Source: a virus
Length of the DNA stretch: 26,677 bases
IMG/VR virus record: IMGVR_UViG_3300044614_000589
Location: 1 to 26,677 of that record
Strand: one strand, 5' to 3'
The notes under the pieces were generated by a model, which searched no databases, was not told where the DNA came from, and was given only the letters and a program-made list of their open reading frames with translations. Shown here piece after piece: positions 21,691-26,677 of the stretch. The first letter of the stretch is position 1; each line of letters starts with the position of its first letter. A program made the translations under genes and the position numbers.

Positions 21691-22080
21691 ATGCGTCTAA
21701 TTGTTGCTGGTAGTCGTAAAGGTTTTACTAAGCAAGAAGTCTTTGATGGTATTGAACAGTTTCTTACTGAGCGTAACATTGGCATGACTCAACTTGTTAG
21801 TGGTGATGCAGTGGGAGTAGACACTTGGGGTTGTCTCTGGGCAACTAAGAATGATATCCCCATTAAACACTTCCCTGCACAGTGGTATCCTAATGGTAGT
21901 AACAAGCTAGATCGAAGTGCCGGTCCTAAGCGCAATAGTGAGATGGCTTCTTATGCTGATGGTCTCATTGCGTTTTGGGACGGTAAGTCTCCCGGTACTA
22001 AAGACATGATTACTAAGATGGAAAAACAAAAGAATAAGTTTGTGAAAGTGTATATCAAGAAGCAGGCCCCTAATACCTAA
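21691..22080 (+). CDS. SLOG-family (DUF2493/YspA-like) nucleotide-binding protein
   Basis: 129 aa. RLIVAGSRKGF at the N-terminus, LVSGDAVGVDTWGCLWA, FPAQWYPNG, AGPKRNSEMASYADGLIAFW and SPGTKDMI. This is the YspA/DprA-related SLOG Rossmann pattern that binds nucleotides or related ligands. The role in phages is unknown; its place beside RNR suggests nucleotide metabolism or signalling. AAGGAA precedes it and a competing ATG at 21686 is out of frame. The C-terminal KKQAPNT is encoded by a GCAGGCCCC element. Confidence 0.75.
   Translation: MRLIVAGSRKGFTKQEVFDGIEQFLTERNIGMTQLVSGDAVGVDTWGCLWATKNDIPIKHFPAQWYPNGSNKLDRSAGPKRNSEMASYADGLIAFWDGKSPGTKDMITKMEKQKNKFVKVYIKKQAPNT
22062..22080 (+). promoter_or_regulatory. 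Partial GCAGGCCCC element before RNR
   Basis: GCAGGCCCCTAATACCTAA has the conserved block but lacks the G at the expected initiation position, so promoter activity is doubtful. It overlaps the 3' end of the SLOG gene, 27 nt before the RNR start. Confidence 0.3.
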
Positions 22081-22106
22081 AACTAAAATTACAACAGGAA
22101 AGATTT

Positions 22107-24014
22107 ATGCTTAATACCTACCAAGAGTTCATTGCTAAGTCCCGATACTCTCGATATCTCCCCGAACAGTATCGTCGTGAGAGTTGGGATGAGACTGTGG
22201 ATCGTTGGGAAGACTTCTTCCATGGTTATCTAAAAGAAAAGTATCCTGAAGCTTGGCCCAAGCTTGAAGATACTTTCAATGAAGCTGTTCAAGGTATTCG
22301 TGTGATGGATGTTCTTCCGTCAATGCGTAGTATCATGACAGCTGGTCCTGCACTGGCCCGCAATCATGTCGCGGCCTATAATTGTTCTTATCTTCCGGTC
22401 GACCACCTCTGGTCGTTCGACGAAGCAATGTTCATTCTACTGTCTGGCACTGGTGTCGGCTTTAGTGTTGAGCAGAAGTATGTTACACTTATTAATGCTG
22501 ATGTTCTTCCTAGCATCCCTTGGCTAACTGAAGAAGATCGTACAATTGTCGTTGAGGACAGCAAAGAAGGATGGTGCTATGCCTTTCGAGATCTCATTAC
22601 CAGTCTTTATGCTGGTCGGGTTCCTAAGTGGGATACTAGTAGGGTTCGTCCTGCTGGTGCGCCTCTTAAAACGTTTGGTGGCCGAGCAAGTGGGCCGGAG
22701 CCTCTGGTAGCCCTCTTCGAGTACACTATTAATAAATTCCATAATGCTGTCGGCCGTAAGCTTACCACCATTGAAGTCCATGACATCATGTGTAAGATCG
22801 GCGACATTGTTGTCGTTGGTGGTGTTCGTCGTAGTGCTATGATTAGCCTTGGTAATCTTGATGACCACCTTCATGCTCTTGCTAAGAGTGGTGAATGGTG
22901 GAAAACTAATCCTGAGCGCCGTCTTGCTAACAACAGTGCTGTCTACGAGACTAAACCTACTATTGGTCAGTTCATGAAAGAGTGGGTTAGTCTTTACGAG
23001 TCTCACTCTGGTGAACGAGGTATCTTCAACAGGGAAGCTAGCAAAAAACAAGCTGCTAAGTTTGGCCGTCGTCCTTATGATGTTGACTACGGTACCAACC
23101 CTTGCTCTGAGATTATCCTTCGTCCTTATCAGTTCTGTAATCTGTCTACCGTAGTTGTTCGTCCTACTGATGATAGGCAAGAACTCTATAGGAAAGTTCG
23201 TCTGGCTTCTTTCATTGGTACTATTCAGAGTACACTCACTGACTTCCCGTACCTACGTCCTATCTGGAAAGAGCAGACTGAAGCAGAAAGGCTTCTTGGT
23301 GTGTCTATGACTGGTATTCTTGGTAACAAATTTCTGCTTGAAGACAGCCCTACATTCTTCCTAAAAACTCTCCTAGAGACTCTCCGAGATGCCGCTGTCG
23401 AGACTAACTTTACGTTTGCTGACATGATTGGTATTCCACGTAGTGCAGCTGTTACTTGTGTGAAGCCTGAAGGTACTGTTAGCCAGCTGACACTTACTGA
23501 AAGCGGTCTTCATGCTGGTCATGCTCCTTACTACATCCGTCGAGTCAGGCAAGACTTCAAAGATCCTCTTACTCAATTCCTCATTGATGAAGGAGTTCCT
23601 AATGAACCCTGTGTCATGTCTCCTAAGTCTACCTGTGTATTTTCCTTCCCTATGCGTGCAAGTGGTATCACTCGTCACGACCTTACTGCTATTGAACACC
23701 TAGACATCTGGCTTAAGTTTCAGCGTCATTGGTGTGAGCATAAACCTTCTATCACTATCAGTGTTAAAGAACACGAGTGGATGGAAGTAGGTGCTTGGGT
23801 TTGGGAACACTTTGATGAATGTACTGGTATTAGTTTCCTACCGGATGACGGTGGTACCTACCAGCAGGCCCCTTATGAAGACATCACTGAAGACAAGTAC
23901 AACGAACTAGTTGCTGCTATGCCTCATGTTGATTGGGCTAGGTTCTTTGAGATTCAAGATAATGTTGAAGGCGCTCAGATGCTAGCTTGTACTAGTGGAG
24001 GATGTCAAATCTAA
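22107..24014 (+). CDS. Class II (adenosylcobalamin-dependent) ribonucleotide reductase
   Basis: 635 aa, a monomeric RTPR-type enzyme (Lactobacillus enzyme 739). AYNCSYLP gives C93; TNPCSEI gives C333, the thiyl-radical Cys, and QFCNLS gives C344, exactly the 11-residue spacing of C408/C419 in the Lactobacillus enzyme. The tail CTSGGCQI supplies C628/C633, the shuttle pair with the usual spacing. It reduces ribonucleoside triphosphates to dNTPs and needs no oxygen or small subunit, but needs cobalamin from the host. AGGAAAG precedes the ATG. All catalytic cysteines are present, so it looks functional. Confidence 0.9.
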   Translation: MLNTYQEFIAKSRYSRYLPEQYRRESWDETVDRWEDFFHGYLKEKYPEAWPKLEDTFNEAVQGIRVMDVLPSMRSIMTAGPALARNHVAAYNCSYLPVDHLWSFDEAMFILLSGTGVGFSVEQKYVTLINADVLPSIPWLTEEDRTIVVEDSKEGWCYAFRDLITSLYAGRVPKWDTSRVRPAGAPLKTFGGRASGPEPLVALFEYTINKFHNAVGRKLTTIEVHDIMCKIGDIVVVGGVRRSAMISLGNLDDHLHALAKSGEWWKTNPERRLANNSAVYETKPTIGQFMKEWVSLYESHSGERGIFNREASKKQAAKFGRRPYDVDYGTNPCSEIILRPYQFCNLSTVVVRPTDDRQELYRKVRLASFIGTIQSTLTDFPYLRPIWKEQTEAERLLGVSMTGILGNKFLLEDSPTFFLKTLLETLRDAAVETNFTFADMIGIPRSAAVTCVKPEGTVSQLTLTESGLHAGHAPYYIRRVRQDFKDPLTQFLIDEGVPNEPCVMSPKSTCVFSFPMRASGITRHDLTAIEHLDIWLKFQRHWCEHKPSITISVKEHEWMEVGAWVWEHFDECTGISFLPDDGGTYQQAPYEDITEDKYNELVAAMPHVDWARFFEIQDNVEGAQMLACTSGGCQI

Positions 24015-24060
24015 GCACACCTTCTAGCTGGCCCCTAATAGGAAAACTAAAGGGTGTGCT
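24014..24060 (+). promoter_or_regulatory. Inverted repeat enclosing a promoter-like site, before homing endonuclease
   Basis: AGCACACC (24014-24021) and GGTGTGCT (24053-24060) are perfect 8-bp arms. The right arm ends at the base before ATG 24061 and includes part of the AAAGGG ribosome site. The 31-nt loop holds GCTGGCCCCTAATAGGA (24027-24043), a one-mismatch copy of the phage promoter-like element. Full-length RNA would fold and hide the ribosome site; RNA begun at about 24041 would lack the left arm. Confidence 0.6.
24027..24046 (+). promoter_or_regulatory. Phage RNA polymerase promoter-like element
   Basis: GCTGGCCCCTAATAGGAAAA. It matches the sites at 1612, 12937 and 26227 with one change in the conserved block, and CTAATAGG resembles the T7-type initiation region. 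It lies in the loop of the inverted repeat before 24061. Confidence 0.5.
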
Positions 24061-24501
24061 ATGCCTAATCAATATTCAAATAATGAGCTACGAAAGGGAG
24101 AACAGTTCCGTAATTGGACTGTTCTTTCTTTTTCGCACAAAGGTTCTAATGGTAATTGGTACTATAACTGTAAATGTAGTTGTGGTAATAAACAAGCTGT
24201 TAAGGCTTCTAACCTACGTACAGGTAAAAGCTCTTCTTGTAAGTCTTGTGTAGCTAAAGCTAATGGTCGTAAGGGGCTTAACATACAGGCTAAGCAAGAC
24301 TTGTATATCATCAAATGCGGTAAGTACATCAAAATTGGTAGCACAGATAATATAGAACGTCGTTTAAAGAATATCCAACATAGTAACCCGTTCAAAATTA
24401 CTTTGCTATATCACGGTGTAGGGCTAGGATATCTAGAATCTACGCTACACAATATCCACAAAGACGATCACCATCACGGTGAATGGTTTCACCTAAGGTA
24501 A
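24061..24501 (+). CDS. Zinc-finger GIY-YIG homing endonuclease
   Basis: 146 aa. The N-terminal half (GEQFRNWTVL; NWYYNCKCSCGNKQAVKASN; SSSCKSC, with C37, C39, C41, C60, C63) is the Cys-rich DNA-binding unit often found on phage homing endonucleases. The C-terminal half (LYIIKCGKYIKIGST, NIERRLKNIQ, LESTLHNIH with E126, GEWFHL) is a T5orf172/MUG113-type GIY-YIG nuclease. It is freestanding, directly after the intact RNR gene, a common landing place for such elements. Its translation seems controlled by the hairpin that ends at its start codon. Confidence 0.8.
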   Translation: MPNQYSNNELRKGEQFRNWTVLSFSHKGSNGNWYYNCKCSCGNKQAVKASNLRTGKSSSCKSCVAKANGRKGLNIQAKQDLYIIKCGKYIKIGSTDNIERRLKNIQHSNPFKITLLYHGVGLGYLESTLHNIHKDDHHHGEWFHLR

Positions 24502-24514
24502 AGGACACTATATT
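24500..24514 (+). promoter_or_regulatory. GGACACA-type translation leader (copy 5)
   Basis: AAAGGACACTATATT before the ATG at 24515. It is the most divergent copy of the leader family, with AGGA 9 nt from the start. Confidence 0.45.
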
Positions 24515-24712
24515 ATGACTTTCAAAACTACTTCTCTGACTGTTATACTCACTTGGTTTGGATTTCTAATCCTTGCTGCTGCAGGATATGTTATGAACGT
24601 TGTTGAGCTCATCACTATGGGTTACAATGCTGAACAAGCAGGAGAATTCATTGGTCGTATCGCTGGTGTGTTTATCCCGCCCCTCGGCGCTATCCTTGGT
24701 TGGTTCATGTAA
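24515..24712 (+). CDS. Small phage membrane protein (65 aa)
   Basis: Two hydrophobic helices (LTVILTWFGFLILAAAGYVM and RIAGVFIPPLGAILGWFM) joined by a polar loop. The 'Y..N.V.L...G.......RI.GVF.PPLGAI.GW' pattern recurs in many phages; function unknown. It could be holin-like by topology, but no endolysin is nearby. The GGACACA leader suggests good expression. Confidence 0.65.
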   Translation: MTFKTTSLTVILTWFGFLILAAAGYVMNVVELITMGYNAEQAGEFIGRIAGVFIPPLGAILGWFM

Positions 24713-24714
24713 TC

Positions 24715-25011
24715 ATGGCTAGGTCTACTAAAGATTATCTCAACTGTAAAATGCAGCGTAATGACGCTGGTGCTAAAACAGTCAAAGAATACTTTCGAAA
24801 CCTCCTACTACAACTTTACTACGAAGGTGAGGGGTTTAGCGGTAAGCGACCTTTTGGTAATTCCAATTGGGAATATGAAATCTATTCCGCGTGGGTTGAA
24901 GCAGGTCTTCTTAAAGGTACTTTTGATAAAGATGGTTACCTAGAAGACTATGACTCCACAGCAGGTAATATCCACCTTCTTCGTTGCCTTAAAGCGGCTT
25001 ATAAGGATTAA
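24715..25011 (+). CDS. Conserved phage protein (98 aa)
   Basis: TVKEYFRNLLLQLYYEGEGF, SGKRPFGNSNWEYEIYSAWV, GTFDKDGYLEDYD. The 'FSGKRPFGNS.W' and 'D.DGY' strings recur in small phage proteins of unknown function. Soluble, probably helical. ATG 24715, just after the preceding stop, is preferred over an upstream in-frame start inside the membrane-protein gene. Confidence 0.65.
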   Translation: MARSTKDYLNCKMQRNDAGAKTVKEYFRNLLLQLYYEGEGFSGKRPFGNSNWEYEIYSAWVEAGLLKGTFDKDGYLEDYDSTAGNIHLLRCLKAAYKD

Positions 25012-25013
25012 CA

Positions 25014-26054
25014 ATGTCTGAACGTAAAATGGCTACCTTCCGTGTCATTAAAGATCTTCGACCGATCCCTGATGCGGCCTTTATTGAAACAGCTATTGTT
25101 GACGGTTGGGAAGTTGTAGTTAAGAAAGGAGACTTTAAAGTTGGTGAAGTCGTTATTTACCTTGAGATTGACTCTTGGGTTCCTATTGAGCTTGCTCCTT
25201 TCCTCCGTAGCAACCAAGATAAGAAGCGTATCTATAACGGTGTTGATGGTGAAAGGCTCCGGACCAAAAAGCTTAAAGGACAAATTAGTCAAGGGCTTGT
25301 ACTACCTCTTTCTGTCCTTGCTGCTCCTGCTTGCTTCAAGCCTGATATGGCTTCTGATCTGAGTCCTCTTCTTAATGTTCAGAAATGGGAAATGGAAATC
25401 CCTGTTCAGCTCCGTGGACAAGTAAAGGGTAGCTTCCCTTACTTCATCCCGAAAACTGACCAAGAGCGAATCCAGAATTGTTGGAATGAAGTCTTTGGTT
25501 TCCAAATGGATTGGCAGTTTGAGATCACCGAGAAGCTTGATGGTAGCTCTATGACAGTCTACCTTAAAGACGGCGTCTTTGGTGTCTGCAGTCGTAATAT
25601 TGACCTGAAGTACGATCCTGAGAATGCTTTCTGGAAGGCTGCTGAAAAGTACAACCTACAAGAAAAGCTTATGATTCTCTCTGAGTACACAGGCTACCAT
25701 GAGCTTGCTCTCCAAGGTGAACTAATTGGTCCTGGTATTCAAGGTAACAAATACGACAGGAAAGAACTTGAATTCTACCTATTCGAGATCTACGACATCA
25801 CCGACCAGCAATACATGACGCCTCAAGAGCGTACTGCTTGTGCTTGGAAAGCTAAAATCCCTCATGTTCCCATCCTAGAACCTGACTGTTTCTTCGAAGC
25901 TAACACTATTCACGATGTCCTCGAAGCTGCTACTGGTCCTAGTGCTGTTATGAACAGTAATGTTCTCAGGGAAGGTCTTGTGTTTAAGCGTGTTGATGGT
26001 CAATACTCTTTCAAAGCTATCTCTAATGAATGGCTCCTTAAGTACAAGGACTAA
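25014..26054 (+). CDS. RNA ligase, DRB0094/Rnl5-like family
   Basis: 346 aa. An N-terminal OB-like region (ATFRVIKDLRPIPDAAFIET..., DGWEVVVKKGDFKVGE, YLEIDSWVPIE) precedes the nucleotidyltransferase core: motif I TEKLDGSSM with adenylated K174, a VCSRN segment, GELIGPGIQGN, motif IV GLVFKR and motif V SFKAISNEWLLK. This N-terminal OB plus Rnl2-type core is the layout of the Deinococcus DRB0094 ligase family, which seals nicks in RNA-containing duplexes. Its place just upstream of the tRNA genes suggests repair of cut tRNAs. AAGGA precedes the ATG. Confidence 0.85.
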   Translation: MSERKMATFRVIKDLRPIPDAAFIETAIVDGWEVVVKKGDFKVGEVVIYLEIDSWVPIELAPFLRSNQDKKRIYNGVDGERLRTKKLKGQISQGLVLPLSVLAAPACFKPDMASDLSPLLNVQKWEMEIPVQLRGQVKGSFPYFIPKTDQERIQNCWNEVFGFQMDWQFEITEKLDGSSMTVYLKDGVFGVCSRNIDLKYDPENAFWKAAEKYNLQEKLMILSEYTGYHELALQGELIGPGIQGNKYDRKELEFYLFEIYDITDQQYMTPQERTACAWKAKIPHVPILEPDCFFEANTIHDVLEAATGPSAVMNSNVLREGLVFKRVDGQYSFKAISNEWLLKYKD

Positions 26055-26056
26055 CT

Positions 26057-26251
26057 ATGAGCACTAGACAGCTACAAGTTGGTGACTGGATTAAATACTG
26101 GAATGGTACTCAGTTGAGAATTAGTGAAATCAATTTTGTAAGTGACGTTGGATACAACAGGGTTTACTATACTTTCGATAGTGACATGGTACCTCCCGAT
26201 AAGGTTCTTGACTATCGGCCTATGAAGCAGGCCCCTATAGAGAAACACTAA
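26057..26251 (+). CDS. Hypothetical protein (64 aa)
   Basis: LQVGDWIKYWNGTQLRISEI, then a beta-rich RVYYTFDSDMV and DYRPMKQAPIEKH. Likely a small beta-barrel; no function known. Starts 2 nt after the RNA ligase stop. The codons for KQAP are part of the promoter-like element that faces the tRNA cluster. Confidence 0.6.
   Translation: MSTRQLQVGDWIKYWNGTQLRISEINFVSDVGYNRVYYTFDSDMVPPDKVLDYRPMKQAPIEKH
26227..26246 (+). promoter_or_regulatory. Phage RNA polymerase promoter-like element before tRNAs
   Basis: GCAGGCCCCTATAGAGAAAC: the conserved block followed by CTATAGAG, close to the T7 and SP6 initiation region CTATAG. It overlaps the last codons of the 64-aa gene and would drive the three tRNA genes. 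Confidence 0.55.
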
Positions 26252-26346
26252 AAGTGCTTCAATAGAATCCTACTACCTTAGGTCCGTTAACGGATCGGCC
26301 AACCGTCAATGGGGTGTGAAGCCCCTCTATATTCTTTCAGTACAAT
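26252..26346 (+). other. Structured non-coding gap before the tRNAs
   Basis: No gene seen. It contains a perfect 12-bp palindrome TCCGTTAACGGA (26283-26294), a GGGG-TGTGAAG-CCCC hairpin (26311-26325) followed by a pyrimidine-rich stretch, and a long-range GCTTCA (26256-26261) / TGAAGC (26317-26322) match. It may be a leader or processing structure for the tRNA transcript, or a weak terminator. Confidence 0.3.
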
Positions 26347-26421
26347 TTCCCGGTAGTTTAACGGCAAAATGCTGGTCTCCAAAACCATGCGATCGCGGTT
26401 CGAATCCGTGCCGGGTTGCCA
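26347..26421 (+). tRNA. tRNA-Trp (CCA anticodon)
   Basis: Cloverleaf of 75 nt: D arm GTTT/AAAT, anticodon loop CTCCAAA, 5-nt variable loop, T arm CGCGG-TTCGAAT-CCGTG, discriminator G and encoded CCA. G73 is the usual Trp identity base. The acceptor is odd: TTCCCGG against CCGGGTT leaves positions 1-72 and 2-71 as T-T mismatches. The top of the anticodon stem (27-43) is C-T. Confidence 0.8.
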
Positions 26422-26428
26422 TACACAT

Positions 26429-26504
26429 GCTGGTTTAGCTCAGATGGCAGAGCAGGCGCCTTGTAAGCGTCAGGTCGTGGGTTCGATGCCTACAACCAGC
26501 ACCA
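26429..26504 (+). tRNA. tRNA-Thr (TGT anticodon)
   Basis: Full cloverleaf of 76 nt: acceptor GCTGGTT/AACCAGC, anticodon stem GGCGC/GCGTC around CTTGTAA, T loop TTCGATG, discriminator A and encoded CCA. Reads ACA. All stems pair well. Confidence 0.9.
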
Positions 26505-26512
26505 ATCATTAT

Positions 26513-26587
26513 TGCAGGTTAGATCAGTGGTAGATCAAGGGTCTCATAAGCCTTCCGTCAGTAGTTCGATTCTACTACCCGCAACCA
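26513..26587 (+). tRNA. tRNA with CAT anticodon (Met or Ile2)
   Basis: Cloverleaf of 75 nt: acceptor TGCAGGT/ACCCGCA with one A-C mismatch at 4-69, D stem GATC/GATC, anticodon stem AGGGT/GCCTT, T arm AGTAG-TTCGATT-CTACT, discriminator A and encoded CCA. The 1-72 pair is intact and the three G-C pairs of initiators are absent, so it is not initiator tRNA. Elongator Met or a lysidine-modified Ile tRNA are both possible. Confidence 0.85.
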
Positions 26588-26677
26588 AAGAAATTCTTCG
26601 GCTACTTCTTACGGGCATCCCGGAGGGATGGTAAAGACAGCAGATTCGTACCCTGTTATAAGTTTTTACAAGTATGT
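26588..26677. other. Non-coding end of window
   Basis: No gene recognised. A perfect 6-bp hairpin CATCCC-GGA-GGGATG lies at 26616-26630. I could not fold a fourth tRNA from the remaining bases, though one could begin here and continue beyond the window. Confidence 0.3.

Noticed and set aside
23864-23880. GCAGGCCCC block inside the RNR gene
   Set aside because: It encodes QQAPYE within the reductase, is followed by TTATGAAG rather than the A/G initiation-like stretch, and no gene begins after it. Probably chance or codon preference.
22107-24014. Intron or intein in the ribonucleotide reductase, given the adjacent homing endonuclease
   Set aside because: The frame is continuous and all catalytic cysteines occur at normal spacing; no insertion is visible.
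26588-26677. Possible fourth tRNA after tRNA-Met
   Set aside because: No GTTCGA-type T loop flanked by pairing stems, and no acceptor match within the window.
1-26677. CRISPR arrays, insertion sequences or integrase
   Set aside because: No regularly spaced repeats, transposase or recombinase motifs were seen on either strand.

Overview
This window is part of a tailed-phage genome that replicates in the T7 style and infects a Gram-negative bacterium. It carries a single-subunit T7-type RNA polymerase, a T7-type family A DNA polymerase, a fused primase-helicase, a 5'-3' exonuclease, a gp2.5-like single-stranded DNA-binding protein and an ATP-dependent DNA ligase. Genes are tightly packed, with ATGA or TAATG overlaps, and nearly all lie on the + strand. 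Several exported proteins and a predicted outer-membrane barrel indicate a host with two membranes. No virion, packaging-motor or clear lysis gene is present, except one minus-strand gene that may encode a small terminase. This is therefore the early/middle (takeover, metabolism, replication) part of a larger genome. I cannot name the phage or its host.

Layout. (a) 1-1590: a phosphoribosyltransferase and three unknown small proteins. (b) 1591-2393: an AT-rich non-coding gap with a phage-promoter-like site, repeats and a bidirectional terminator, then the only minus-strand gene, then a divergent promoter region. (c) 2394-3145: SSB and a strong terminator. (d) 3173-6191: an envelope-directed island with an Asn/Ser/Thr-rich secreted protein, an outer-membrane barrel, a Rap1a/Tai-like exported protein and very small membrane proteins. 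(e) 6176-13558: many small phage proteins mixed with nucleotide enzymes (deoxyribosyltransferase, gp1.7/DUF3310-like protein, dCMP-type deaminase), DNA ligase and a GIY-YIG protein. (f) 13524-21681: a zincin peptidase, DNA polymerase, exonuclease, GIY-YIG endonuclease, primase-helicase and RNA polymerase. (g) 21691-26251: a SLOG protein, class II (B12-dependent) ribonucleotide reductase, a zinc-finger GIY-YIG homing-type endonuclease, small proteins and an RNA ligase. (h) 26347-26587: tRNA-Trp, tRNA-Thr and tRNA-Met(CAT), each with an encoded CCA end.

How it fits together. The phage RNA polymerase probably reads a repeated element, GCAGGCCCCTAWAGAGAAC, which resembles T7/T3/SP6 promoters in its initiation half. 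Good copies lie before the AT-rich gap, the deaminase, the homing endonuclease and the tRNA cluster. The nucleotide enzymes would supply dNTPs to the replisome, and the RNA ligase beside the tRNAs suggests RNA repair. The most striking regulatory arrangement is at 24014-24060. There an inverted repeat would hide the ribosome-binding region of the homing endonuclease in read-through RNA, while a promoter-like site inside its loop would start transcripts lacking the left arm. This is the logic known for T4 I-TevI.
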